64,000 nucleotides of DNA from assembly GCA_903813345.2 (NCBI GenBank), contig CAIIXF020000004.1, forward strand, positions 9,620,196-9,684,195, given 5' to 3'. The DNA comes from Owenia fusiformis. Lineage: Eukaryota; Annelida; Polychaeta; Sabellida; Oweniidae. The translations under genes were made by a program, and so were the position numbers. This document shows, piece by piece, positions 45,388 through 58,443 of the stretch (position 1 is its first letter; each line of letters starts with the position of its first letter). The notes under the pieces were generated by a model that worked only from the letters and a program-made list of their open reading frames with translations, was not told the origin of the DNA and did no database searches.

Positions 45388-46682
45388 CTCAGGGGAGAGA
45401 TAAATGCATTATAGACGATCTAAGCCTCAGCTATTGCGAAAACGTCAACGTGAACAGTGTTAAATGTTCAAATGCAAAATGTGGGATAATTGAACAGTAA
45501 AGCAAATATTGCAATAATGTAAATGAAGCAAACCCCACCTTTTGTCCAAGGGTATTTCACTCTTTCCATGAGTAATAAATGAAGTCCTTTGAATGAAGGA
45601 TGGCAAAACCCGATGTAGCTCAAATTGCATGTTTAGGCCAAGGAGTGTGATACAATACGCCTCTGAGATACGCATGACAGTACATACATATTGCAAGAGA
45701 AATCGTGATCCATCGGGGATCATGATCCCCTTTGACGACAACATGGCTCTAACTGGACCTGTATGATCATAAAGGAATGAGGAAAAGAGTTGAAATTAGG
45801 TACCGTGAATCTGCAAACTCAATGGAGAATATCATAATTATTTGGCTAAGCCCCAAGTTACATTTACACCTGGGATACATTTTAAGCAAGGGGCGCCTTA
45901 GGTAGATTAACCAAATCCCCCGATAGCCTCATCTCTGATTGGAAATAATGAGTATAAGTCACAATCACAATGGAAGCATCTTCCTAATTAGTCACATTAC
46001 ATCGTGTTATTCTTACTTTATCTACCCTAGCTAGCAATCAATGAGATTCAATTACCATCTTAATGTTCATTATTCCCTATAAGTCGCATTTTTTCGCAAA
46101 AACTTAAGATAGCGTATGATCAATAGATACTTAGTGAAATCAAGAATGGCGTTTCGGTTTTATACGGTTATTTTTTCTATTTTCAAAATGGCGCCTTTGG
46201 GATAGCCTCAAACCCAAATTGATAATCTCGTTGTCAACACAGATTGATCTCGAGGGTGTTGCCAGTTTTGACCTTAGATGAAAATACTGTCAGAGCGAAA
46301 TGAACTGTCCAATTGCGACGGTATTTTGACTTTTGATAATTATTATTTTGATAATCCCTTTGGCGAGACCTCCTAGATGTTGACTCAAATACGAAAAAAC
46401 TCTTAATTCCTAGTATATAATCTTTTGATGTGCTACTTACATATGCAAGGAATTTTAGGTATGGAATAATATTGTGTATATCTTTTTAGATAAACATGAA
46501 TAGAGGAAAATAGGGTAACATATCGCGAAGGAAAGGAGTGTGAAATGGTAAGATACTATAGTGAAACACAGTGTGTATACACATGAAGTACTACTTATCA
46601 CAGATGATTGCAGTATTTCAATTTTCACTCTGACTAAAAACGATAAACCTGGTAGCTATCAGTTTCGCAATTATCGAAGTTA

Positions 46683-46944
46683 TCGTAAAATAGAGTTAAT
46701 TGACTACATAAGATACTGTAAAATAGAGTTACGTGACTACATTAATTAGATACCGTTAGAATAGAGTTATGTGACTACATAAGATAAGTAATAAATAATG
46801 AGACTTTAAAGGATACCCCAAAATAGAGATATGTGACTTACATAAGATACCGTAAAATAGAGTTATGCTACTTCATAAGATAGCCTACCTTAAAATAGAA
46901 TTATCTGGCTAAATAAGATATCGTAAAATAGAGTTATGTGACTA
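46683..46944 (+). repeat. Degenerate ~37-bp minisatellite
   Basis: Repeated aaaatagagttatgtgacta and cataagataccgt units, about seven copies, irregular. Confidence 0.8.
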
Positions 46945-48556
46945 CACTCAAACAACGTAGTAACATGTCGTCATATAACACACAGCGTGAATACAATCGT
47001 AAACACTAAATACAGATGATTGCCTTGTTTCCCAGAGGACATTTTCAATTTTCACTCGGAAAGTTATCAGTTTTGCAAATGAGGTATTCGTCATTCCCTA
47101 TAGTCATATTGTAATTTGTAACGCAATGCTAATATAATCATCATAGAAAAGTGTCGGTTATTAGATTATTGCCTGATGTATCAAATCATTTACGTTACGT
47201 GTGGAGTGTACTTCTGCAATGGTTGAAGTGCCCTTGAAGTATGAAGAACTATGCGCCTAAATTAATAAGTTCCGTTAGTACGGTTGTTAAAGGAATTATT
47301 GTCTTACAGGGATTATGGTCCTCATTGTATATGGCCCATAAAGGCCTTACTGAGTATAAGGTAATAAGGAGTCGTGATTGTGCCACATTGCAAATCAATG
47401 GACAGATTAATCATATTTGACTATTATCCATTGCCTAATTACATAAGTGAGAACCATACATTTGGAAATTATACACAAAGAAAGAGTTCCGCATATCTTA
47501 TATTATAGCATGATTAACTAAAATTAAGAGTGATATGCGCTCAATTCTTCCCTTGAAATTGAAGTACAATATAGACCGGGATCAATACCTTTGCGTGTAT
47601 CGCAGATGTACACGAAAACTGCATTATGTGTTTTCCGTGAAATAAGAAAAGCATCGAAGATGAAAGTTTTGACGCATCTCGTTCCCTGAAATTACTTTTT
47701 CATAGTTGACAAATATACCTTCATTAGATATATTTCTATAAAGAACGCCATTTGATGATCATCCTTCGGGACATCATTGGCCAATTATATTTTTGAAATT
47801 GTATTTCAGGCACTATATTTATGGGTAATTTCGACCTCCTTCGTTGATAATCGTTTTTATATAATAAGAAAGTATGTGAATGCAATTCCGTACAAATGAC
47901 AAGTAATGAGTTCTTCAATATCAAAAATTATGAATTAGATTTGATGACTGCAACTAAAAGTAATGGGAGTCTATTATAATCCTAATGCAATATATATCAA
48001 AGAGCCTATTCACGTTTCTAGCTAAGAGGAAGAAAAGCTGAAAGTAAATCTCAGAAATCGATTTCAGCTTTATGGTTGCGAGCATCGAGATTCTTATGTA
48101 TTGTAGTCAAAACTAATGCATATTGTTCTTAAATAATGATCGAAATAATCCTCTATAATTTGGTAAAAAGGACATCTATTTCATGTCCTCTGTTTATGAT
48201 CTGCATAGCTTTTAGCAGCAGACGACTTCACACGAAAATACCGAACGCTAATATTTCTGCAAGGGATGTTTGACTATGGTTTTGTTGACTTTACTTAAGG
48301 GTCTATACAAAACAATGCAATTAGCATGATTGTCAATTGATTGTTAAAACTAAACAACTCTGATGTGGTTTAGATTTACGGCATACCTGTAATCTAACCT
48401 GGTCGACTATAGAGAGACTAGATAAGCACCTACTCTGTCAACAGATTGCGTAGCCTTGCCACAAGGGATTTAACCTTTTGGTTGCCAGAGCAAACTTGTA
48501 TTAATTTTTGCTTGTATTTTCCTTTTACCACATATTCAATATACTTGGGCCTAGTG
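46945..48556. other. Intergenic stretch
   Basis: I see no gene or delimited element here. Confidence 0.4.
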
Positions 48557-48558
48557 TA

Positions 48559-48710
48559 TTCGCGAATGCAACTAACGCCCGTCGGCTACCGGATTAACTA
48601 CTCTCATTTAAATATGAATATAGTACCTGCCGCTATTCCATTCATATTTAAATGAGTTGGTCATACAATAGATTAATCCAGTAGCCGATAGGCGTTAGCT
48701 GCATTCGCGA
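48559..48710. mobile_element. 152-bp palindromic MITE, copy 2
   Basis: Ends TTCGCGAATGCAACTAACG and inverted TCGCGAATGCAGCTAACG, flanked by TA (48557-48558 and 48711-48712). The inner arms also pair (catttaaatatgaat / attcatatttaaatg), so the whole element folds on itself. Confidence 0.8.
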
Positions 48711-48712
48711 TA

Positions 48713-51700
48713 AGGCAAGTCTATTTTGTTCAACTTAATGTACAAGAGAGAGATGATATACCCACATTTTGGGTAAGATTTGTAAAAATAAGCTGAATAC
48801 TGTATTGTAGAGGTGAGAGCCAATTGGTGAAAATCCTATTTAAAAAATTTGATTATCGCATTGAGAAAATTTAAGGTAGAACTGAGAGCAATAGTACGAG
48901 CAACTAACCGAACCATTTTATACATCACCTAAACAATAATATCGTATAAACGTACCGGTATGTATTTTATAATCTTGGAAACGCCAACCTCTACGTATGA
49001 CCATGAGTACTATAGTATGAGTCTCATAGATTATTGACAATCTACAGAAATTGGCCGGCAAATGAATTCGTTTTGTTTCCGTTCAACTGAAATAAGAAAT
49101 AGTATCCAGTATGTAATAGTGACTAAATGTCTCATAACGTGCATATATTATTTGGTAAGGGGATTTCAAAGATTCATTATTGACAAAAACGTGACAGAAA
49201 CGCGAAAGTAGCATTGGGACAAAAAGCTGTTGAGTCTCCGATCATCACTAACTTCCTTTCTAAGCTGTCTCTAAATTAAGTTGTCAATACTCGCCATATC
49301 AGAATTATTCATTCTTAAGACAATGCGTGCCATCCCCCATACTGCATTCTTGAGATCACGTGATTGTATCAACCAATTAAGATTACGTATTCAAGCTAGA
49401 ATTTGTATTGATCATGGTAGGGAATAACAAGATATGGCATTCACAATGATAAAATTGCTTGTCTAATTTCTTCGCTATATTTTCGATTGACATTCGCTTT
49501 TGTAATTCAAATAATGAGATACAATCTAATTACATAGTAAGATCTCTCTCTGGGAAAAATCTCGAGGGGAAATATAGACGTTTACGTCAAAAACCTCAAA
49601 CCAAATTACCCTAACGTCATAACTGGTTTCTATTTTTCTGGATTTGTATTTCAGAGATTTCCATCGTTTCTAAAACAACAATGGTAATTTGCCAAGTTCA
49701 TTTTCTGGTCTTATTACAAAATTGCGCCTATCAATAATTGATTTTGTATTTCGTCTAATACGATCCAAGGTATGATACCGAACATTATTAAAAATGTACG
49801 CTCCCCTTCAAAAGTTTAGCAACTTCGTACCCCTCCCCCCTCTGTTTGAAAACGTGTGAAAATCTACTTGTGTTTGAATTTGATTTTTATAAGAAGAATT
49901 GCAATTCTGATCTTCATCAAAGCGTTTTGTTTTCAAGCTAGCAGTATGCTACTCGAAAGAACTACATTGTAAAATACGGTAATCTCTCAGGAGATTTTCA
50001 TCTCCGATTTAATACTCTTTTAATTCGTTGACTTTGCTTCTCAAAAGACAGCGTCGTCTATAACTAGACTCTGCGCGCAGGGTACCGAATTAATAAACAG
50101 GCCTTGGTATGTGAGCGATAGATAAAGGGTAGAGCCCGTGGAATATTTCAAAGTCTTAATTTTCTATTCTAATTCTTGATATTATAAGTCAGTGAACCAT
50201 TCTGTAAAATTCAAAGATGCACACGGACGCCAGTTTATTGTGTTGTATCGTCTATGGTAATATAAGTTATTCTTATAAGGGCGCAAAGCTGTTCTATGAC
50301 TTATTACCAGTATAAGTCATCCGATAGAAAATACAGACGCAGTAAAAATACTTTTCCCCATGTGGTATTTCTGCCCAAAACCATACTGAGAATTCAGCTG
50401 TTTTTCTATAGACTTATTAGCGTAATTTTTTCTGTTAAAACATCAAACTTATCTGGCATCCAAGAACGCGGGATTTGTCCAGACCTGACATCCAGATCTT
50501 TGTACTAATTTATTTGTATTGCATTCTATTTTGATCCAACAGAATAACGAAAATTAATTGAATGATATGGATGAGATTTTTTCATAAAACAGTATTTGAG
50601 CCAGGCCAAAGAAAAGGGGTCTTATCACAGATTTTTTCAATATTCTGATTTTTTGTTTATCTTAAAAAGCACAAAGAGACCTTTCAAATGAGCTATGGCT
50701 TATGTCTTAATAATTTTTCTCGCATATATAGACCAAACAGTCGGATTTGAATTTAGCACATTTTCCTCTTAATCTTTGGCACATTTTTTGGCTCTGTAGC
50801 ACAATTCTAAAACCAAACGGTGAATAAGCGAAGTACGAACTTTAATTGAAATATTTTGTTTTGAGACTATCCAATCATGCACTACGCATGCGCAGGAAAC
50901 TTATCAATTAATACTAATCTAGAATTCAGTCTAATGAATCGTGAAACTCTACTTTTGAAAAACGAACATTTCGAATTGATTCATGATGTATCGGTAACAG
51001 TCAGAACCAATATAGCATAAAACAAAGCTTTGCGAACCCTCCCCCCAAGATGGGCTCCATTTCCCTCTTCAGACTATATTTAGTTTGCTCTATACTCTTA
51101 TAATAGATTCCCAAATCACACTTTATAGCTTACATTCATGTCACGTGCAAACTCCTTTAAAAGCGGCAAATGATTCATTTGAGTCTGTTGAGATCTTATC
51201 GGCATCCAAAACATAAATCACTTGTAATGTTAGAGTGAATACAGCCAGCTGAATGTGATTCAGAGTACAATCCAATATAACACAAAACGCAACTATGCGA
51301 CCTCATGTGCTATGTCAGTAGACATCAAAGGCGTGAAATGTGTGATGCTAGATTGCGGCAAGTGTTAGATGCATTAGAGCAGGTGATGACAGAAACATAT
51401 GTTCCTCGTTATTCTATGTCGTTGATACATGATCTAGCACCTTTGTAATGCGTTGTTCTATATTAGAAACCAGGAATTCGGTTCAGCGAGTTAATTTCTA
51501 AATTGACTTGGAGACACACAACCATTAGATCCTTCCGCCGAGTGGGAGCATTATAAAAACAAAGATATAGTCCAATTATTGTAATTAGATTAGCATCACC
51601 AGTGGTTGGATTTTGGTAAGTACATAAATGAAAAAGTGTATGTATGAACCAACTCTAAGACATGATTTGATGTGATTAAGGCGCATTTTCTTTAAAAAAT

Positions 51701-53477
51701 TTGACCTTTTTGACCTGCCTCCATCTGTCAAAATCAGAATGACATTTTTTTACATTTTCTATAGATGGCGTCTTCAACAGGTGCGATATTTTGATTTTCA
51801 TGGGGAGTTTTGATTCAAACTTTTTTGACTGACAGAGGACATACTGGGGTATGATGGAATGATAGCAAAACATCTCCACGAATCTTAGTTTTGTCTGGAA
51901 GACAGATCGTTTGTATGGGAATACGCATGTTATAACAATTGGTTGGGTTAGCCCCTTGTGATTACTCCACAGACGTCGCTGTTGAAAAGGATGTTTAAAC
52001 TCGGGATAATGGTTGATGGAAATCTAGTTTTTTCAGTGCAATCACCAGTGAAAATGTACAGGTTTTACATTTTATTTTGTTTATCTCCTGTGTATATAAT
52101 TTCATAAAAAGTATTACGAAATTATTTGGTTCACTACAAATATTTGACTTTTTGAAACCGTGGCCTTGAGTTTGATATCTGTTGAAAAATGTTGAAAATT
52201 CGAATAGATGGCGGAAAAAGCGGTCAGATCTTATGATTTTGGTGGCTCTTTTTTCTAGAGACATTTCGACTTCAAAGGGGGTCATTTGGAGCTATAACGT
52301 GGTATATGTGGTTTGGTAACTGAAATCTTCGTTTTTTCATAATTGATCCGAAGATGTGCATGTTTTTCAATTGAATTGTATGGGGCCATTTAATAGTGGA
52401 TTTATCCCCTAGTATTTGTGTGTTTAATTTGGGCGTTTTTGTGATTTTCTAGTTATATTCAATCGTTAAGCTTGTCTATTTTGATAATATCCGATCATTA
52501 AGGTGGTCCGCTTTGGTAATATTAGATAAATTAAGGTGGTTTGAGTGTAATCAATAATCTAAACATTGAAACGCTAAAATATCGTGTACAAATTTACCGC
52601 ATAAGGATATGGAATCTTAACTCACTTAAATTGTTACTACCTTATAAAAGATAACAAAAACTGAAAGACCCCATGTAGAGTTTGAAATATATTTTTATCA
52701 TTCATTTATTATTTTTCATGACTTAAAAAGAAAGTTATTAATAGATATTCTTGAAAATGAAATGTTTTGGGAAAAAGTCGTATGTAGCTGAATACGCGCA
52801 TGCATTGAACATTAAAGACGATACAGGAGAACTTTTGATATGAACACTCAACCATAACAATTATATTTTTTAGTTTTAGGAATAACGTATAATATAACTT
52901 TTTTCAGGACGAATAAACAGTATATTCCATGAAAGTAAATAATCTACAATATACATTACATATATACCCATGACTATATATCATTAAATAATCTATAATA
53001 CCAATGAAGGAATAAAAAGTACTTATTACCTACAAGGCTAATAAACAACAACAAAAACTCTTTCAATCACAAATATTACCTGAACAATCCCCAAGCGCAA
53101 TCTCAGGTGCAAAATCTATTTTCTTTCCTTTTAATCAATCTTGAGTGTTGATTCCTGATAACTTCGCCATATTACGTCCAGATATAATATTTTGAACGAT
53201 TTCTATACCATCTGTGATATACATCATATCATGGTTATACGCGTAAATACGATTAATACGCCAGCGTTCTGATACGATATCACTAGATGCATTTGATGTT
53301 CATGAGCAACCAATTTGGCTTATTAGTAATGATTATGTTATTTTTTTTTATTTGTCTGTTTCTTATGTTCATAGGGTACTTCTGAAAAATATACTAAACA
53401 ATACAATTAGACAGAGTACATTTATGCATTTCTAGGGGTTAGGTATGGTAGTGTGACTAGTGTCCTGATACTATATA
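48713..53477. other. Intergenic stretch
   Basis: No gene or delimited mobile element recognised in about 4.8 kb. Open frames are all under 100 codons without motifs. Confidence 0.4.
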
Positions 53478-53614
53478 GTATACCGTAGCATGTCATCCTC
53501 CGAACGCAGGTTTCCAGGCATCATCCACTAAGTTCCTCCCTTTCTTGGAGGAAGGAGGTACGAGTTCTGGAGGCCTGTGTGGGCCTGTGTTCGGTGGATG
53601 GTAGCATGTATACC
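53478..53614. other. ~137-nt imperfect palindrome
   Basis: gtatacc...catcctccgaacgcagg pairs with an inverted cctgtgttcggtggatg...gtatacc arm, with an inner pairing of ttcctccc/ggaggaagg. Imperfect, with bulges near the base. Could be a MITE or a transcribed hairpin. Confidence 0.45.
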
Positions 53615-53915
53615 AGGTGTTAAACTCTCTTCAATACAATAAAATTTACCATTTTTAGCTCGAAAACAAGGTACAGCGCAGCGATAGAACGACTACTAAA
53701 CATGTAAAATATGGAAACATTTTCAACAGAAGCTATCCGGAGGGTCGAGTCTCATATGTCAGGTTTAAACGCTCTCTTAAATAGCCAAATCGAACTATTT
53801 TAAAGGGTAAACAATAGCGGTAAAACCTAGGAAAAACTACACAATTGGCAAAATTAGGGTCGACATGCAAATTAAAAAACATGAGATGAAAACTGGCCGT
53901 ACCAAACCATCATCT

Positions 53916-53936
53916 GTCCGTGGCGCAATCGGTTAA
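53916..53936 (+). pseudogene. tRNA-Asn 5' half, copy 1
   Basis: gtccgtggcgcaatcggtta matches the acceptor 5' strand and D arm of tRNA-Asn apart from a 2-base deletion, then stops matching. The A box is retained. Confidence 0.7.
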
Positions 53937-54157
53937 AATGAAAGCCGTGATATTGGGTTTAACTTAATTGTTGAACTATCCGGAGGGTCGAGTCTCGTAT
54001 GTCAGGTTTAAAAGCTCTCTAAAATTGCCAAATCGAACTATTTTAAAGGGTAAACAATAGCGGTAAAATCAGGAAAAACTACACAATTGGCAAAATTAGG
54101 GTCGACATGCAAATAAAAAAACATGAGATGAAAACTGGCCGTCCAAAACCATCATCT

Positions 54158-54180
54158 GTCTCCGTGGCGCAATCGGTTAA
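54158..54180 (+). pseudogene. tRNA-Asn 5' half, copy 2
   Basis: gtctccgtggcgcaatcgg then tta matches tRNA-Asn exactly, then diverges into repeat sequence. Confidence 0.75.
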
Positions 54181-54490
54181 AATGAAAGCCGTGATATTGG
54201 GTTTAACTTGTTGAACTATCCGGAGTCTCGTATGTCAAGTTTAAAAGCTCTCTAAAATTGCCAAATCGAACTATTTTAAAGGGTAAAACAATAGCGATAA
54301 AATCAGGACAAACTACACAATTGGCAAAATAGCATTCTGATACTCATCGGATCTTTCTGTTTCACTTGAAACATCTCAGGGCTGAGAAAAAATGAGATGT
54401 CCAGGTTTATCATTGGCAAAATAGCTTTATCAGGTTCGGCATGCAAATAAAAAAAATGAGGTAAAAATTGGCCGATCAGAAGCATCATCT

Positions 54491-54564
<74 letters not shown>
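54491..54564 (+). tRNA. tRNA-Asn (GTT), gene 1
   Basis: 74 nt with a complete cloverleaf. The acceptor stem GTCTCCG pairs with CGGGGAC (one T-G), the D arm is intact, the anticodon arm TTCGG-CTGTTAA-CCGAA has anticodon GTT, and the T arm GGTGG-TTCAAGC-CCACC is perfect. A box TGGCGCAATCGG and B box GGTTCAAGCCC are present. TTTT a few bases downstream would end Pol III transcription. Confidence 0.96.
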
Positions 54565-54566
<2 letters not shown>

Positions 54567-56055
54567 AATTTTGCAAGGAGGAAGTAAAAAATTAGATTTC
54601 GGCACGATCCATGTAGCATGTTGAACACACAGTCTTAGAATTAGCGAGATTCCACTCGCTTGCGGGAATCACCGCTTTCGAATTCCGAAAGATTGTCTCT
54701 AATATACATGTATGTTTTAATCAGACCAATTGTGGGTGTATTACTTTTTCACAAATCAGTCTTTAAATCTACCTGAGACCATCATAAATTTTTTTATTAG
54801 TCTCAGAAACTACTAACTCTAACAAGCGTATCAAACTCTGATTTGTACACACAACAATCTACCTTTGGAAATGAATCTGGCCGTCGGTTTCGTCCACGAT
54901 AGGACAGGGGTAGTGTCCAAATGTCAACAGTTGAGTAAAAACGAAATAAATCACATTTTGATTTAAGCCTCCTCTCCCCATGTACTGAAAGATACTAAAA
55001 TGTTGATTTGTCTTTCAAAGAATTGTTCATCAATGAAATGATCCCCCTCTACCCAAACGAATGAAATAAACGTAATTTCAAAACTATCCTCATTGGGACA
55101 CAGTACCTACATATGAACGTTTATGATATTAAAATATACCATATCAATTTGTGATTTTCACAACGCTTGTTTCACTTAGGGTAATCATAAAGGTAAACTA
55201 TAGTAAACAACCTACCTTTAGGAGTGTGTATATATCCCGGAGGTGGATTATTTTCTCGAATTATTAATCTCAGCTGTCTCTGTATCGCATTGCGAGTATT
55301 TTAGAATCAACTTGGATACCCTCAGACTGATTAAGAAACCTTACCCTTCATCTAACCTAACTATTAGGCCTACTATTCCAATACGGAGAATAACACACAA
55401 GGATGATTCCCAGAATGCATTTTTCAGTCATAAGGGTGTATTGATCCAATTGGATGCTTTGTCGAGCAGAGCTGGTGTGATGTGCGCTGGGTAGGTTAGT
55501 TCATGAATTCTTTGAAAGTAATTCCATCATCGATTTAGAGTATACACTACTATACACTCTTTTATGATTTATCCATTCATTATATGATGACTTCATGAAA
55601 AAAGTGAAACATATTAAATTCATTGGAAGATTAATTTTTACGTGTTTAATGAATCCATACACCGCATGGAAACATTAAGAACTTTAAGGATTTGAAGCTT
55701 GCAATGTTTTTCACAACCTAAACCCGAAAGGAAAATATGCGATGCATTTGTATGGGCGATTTGTCATACGTATAGGTTGGCGTTTATATTTTTTATACAA
55801 GCTTAAACTCTCAATTAATTTACACAGACGCCTTCTAGTTTCTACTATCAAGAATTAAAAAAGAGAAACTAGAACCATTGAGATTGCAGTTATGTATACG
55901 CAGTAAATCTCTCAGAAGGTAATTCCAGTCACCCCATCGCGTAAATTACTCTCTCCTCGACAGGTTTCGAAACCCTTATCCCCGGGCCCTATCCACCGCC
56001 ATCCATTTAATTATATTGGACTACTTTTTTAGACGGGAACAGTCTATGTTTTAGT
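54565..56055. other. Intergenic stretch
   Basis: No gene recognised. A short hairpin gattcc...ggaatc lies near 54649-54670. Confidence 0.4.
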
Positions 56056-56246
56056 TTACCAAACCTGGTCAACTAAGACAACTTTTTAAGTGAACTGTTT
56101 TCAGTCATTCCTAATTCATTCTTATTTCCAAAAACGGCAGTCAAACCTGGGCAACTAAGACAACTTTTTAAGTGAACTGTTTTAAGTCATCCCTAAAAAA
56201 AACAGGGCAGTCAAACCTGGTCAACTAAGACAACCTTTTTAAGTCA
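56056..56246 (+). repeat. ~90-bp tandem repeat, three copies
   Basis: Units contain aaacctggtcaactaagac and aactttttaagtgaactg; the third is shortened. Confidence 0.82.
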
Positions 56247-58220
56247 TCCCTTAAAAGCTAATTTCTAAAACAGGGCATTTTGCGAGACAAGTAAACGTCG
56301 ACGAATGAACTAAAATTAAAAACGATTGACTGACTTATTCAGGTTTCCTAACGTTTGAAGAGTAGTGTACCTATAATATTGGACTAAATTCATCTTGAAA
56401 GACAAGAGTGGCAACATAAGACTTGGCAATTTTCAATCAATTATTCCTCCTCTATTGTAATATATCTTAAGGTATGTGATAATGCGTTATGACATTCGAG
56501 TAATTACTCCTAAGATCTACGCTGACAATGAGCTCAATTCGCTCGGGAAAAATATCTCGATGCTAATATTTTTGAGGGAAATTGAGCAAAAAAGAGGGGA
56601 ATAAGGAAGAAATTGAGAAACAAGGAATACATAACACTCTATATTTTATGAAGATTTTTGTTGAAAATCATATTTTTCAAATTTTGGAGAGAGATTGATA
56701 TAAGAGCATATAGAGAGCTTTTGCATGGGTGTTCATCTTGTTTCAAATTTTTAGTTGTCATCGACTAAATGAAGCAAATATCGTGTCTTTTGCCCGAAAA
56801 ATCATGTCTGGTAGTCGTGTTATTTGAAATAATTGCAGTGGTTGCAACTGTTTTGGAAGGAAATTGTTTCTTTGTTCAAATAAAAAGTATATACTTGTCA
56901 GAAAGGTGTGAGTGGATGGGGTGGGGATGGGGGGGGGGGGGGCTAAATATAACGAAATCGTGTTGTGGATACATCATCTAGTAATTTGTTTTTGACACTT
57001 CGGCCCTAACATCCCTGATATCGACCAGGGGACTGACTAATTATAATCATAACTTCCAATTATTTTGTTCGCTTATTAGGCGATATGTCATCACGTCATC
57101 GTTGCACATTATATTTGTCATCAATCTTTCAAAAATAATGAACCGATATCAATTCGTGGATCTAGTACATTCTGAGGTCAATTACTAATAATTGTATCTA
57201 TAAGTATATAGCCTTGCAAGCTCAATAATCTTCACAACTTGGATTTTCTTCTTAAAGTGAATTTTGTTTTCACGTCGTTAGATCATGGTTTTGGGATATA
57301 TGGGGTCTATTTTTCTTATGACAGGTTCACAGTTTTCTTTTCTTACTAGATTTCAGTTTTTGGTCCTTTCTAGTTGGCATTTGTGCTTATGTTTTCAACC
57401 CCTCCATAAGAGATTTAAAAAAACTCACCAGAGTCATAAAATGGAGGGAAATGTATCATTCGCTAGCAAATGGGTCTAAAAATGTGATGATAATGATTGA
57501 TCTAGCAGGTCAGAAGTGTAATTTAGTAAATTGGTAACAATTCGTTGAAGACGTCGTCATAAATATATATTGCGCCTGCGTACCTTGCGCGCAGTCTAGT
57601 TATGATATGAAGCAAATGATGAAGTCAAACGAATGCATCTGTACTTTTGATATTTAACTATTTACCTGTATCGTTCATATGGTTTTTAGACGTTTGTATT
57701 GTTTTGTCCTTTTTATTGTTGTACTTTGTGCCTTTACTAATTAGTATGCGACCGAAGATACCTCAAGAGCCGGAGATTGCCGAAGATTTTCTTTGCAAAC
57801 AAAGTTGGGTACCACGAATGTGAAGAGGTCGTCTCTAATTGGTCAAAAAGAGAGGCTCGGCATTTTCCGTCAGGTTGAATAGGCAAAATTCGGCTGCATG
57901 GCTTACTTTCGGTTGTATGGCCCAACCTCGATTGAATGGAAAAGATGCTGTCCCGCAGTACAAGAACAAGTCGCTACATTGAATATCCCACCACATGTTC
58001 AGGGAAAATTGCAACCATGCATGACGTTGGGACAATAGACGTGATTGATTGTCTCCTTTATTATAGAGTACACTTTCTTTATTAATGCTAATATATCATT
58101 ATTTTCCAGCTCAGCATGAATAAATAGACTTCTTATTGACTTACTTTAATAATAAGTTATAACTACCCTTTCGAATCCCTAGCAAAATTTGACAATAGTT
58201 TGTTGATTACATGTACCCTT
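56247..58220. other. Intergenic stretch
   Basis: No gene recognised. A 14-G run lies at 56929-56942. Confidence 0.4.
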
Positions 58221-58443
58221 AAACACTATGGTTAAGGTGGATCGTGCATAGTAACATTATTAAGGCGAGCGCTATTTGGTTTTAAGGACTTTGATTAAGG
58301 TGAGAACGGAAAAATAATGGACAAATTTCATTTCAAAGCACTATGGTTAAGGTGGATCGCGCGTAGGAACATTATAATAGCGAACGCTGTTTACCTTTAG
58401 CAGGTTAAGGTGGATCGCGCGTAGGATCATTATAATAGCGAAC
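58221..58443 (+). repeat. Degenerate repeat with ggttaaggtggatcgcg units
   Basis: Three main copies of ggttaaggtggatcg at about 58230, 58345 and 58403, each followed by cattat...agcgaac. Confidence 0.7.

Larger units (their letters stand above)
39703..46682. other. Intergenic stretch
   Basis: No gene recognised. Contains a (TATCA)n-like stretch near 43701-43760, a small hairpin CTAGGATGAA/TTCATCCTAG at about 42755-42780, the hairpin at 43097 and the duplicated block at 44546/45305. Confidence 0.4.
53735..54490 (+). repeat. ~240-bp tandem repeat carrying tRNA-Asn 5' halves
   Basis: Units start at ctatccgg (about 53734, 53977 and 54217; periods 243 and 240) and contain gccaaatcgaactatttt, ttggcaaaattaggg and aaaactggccg. 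Units 1 and 2 end in a tRNA-Asn 5' fragment; unit 3, altered near its end, runs into the intact tRNA gene at 54491. A B-box-like gggtcgagtctc follows each fragment at about tRNA distance in the second unit. Confidence 0.85.

Noticed and set aside
45460-45744. 94-codon minus-strand open frame
   Set aside because: No recognisable motif, splice context or codon pattern; length is unexceptional for AT-rich intergenic DNA.
53735-54490. CRISPR-like regular repeats
   Set aside because: Eukaryotic sequence, long units of about 240 bp, no short repeat with unique spacers and no cas genes.
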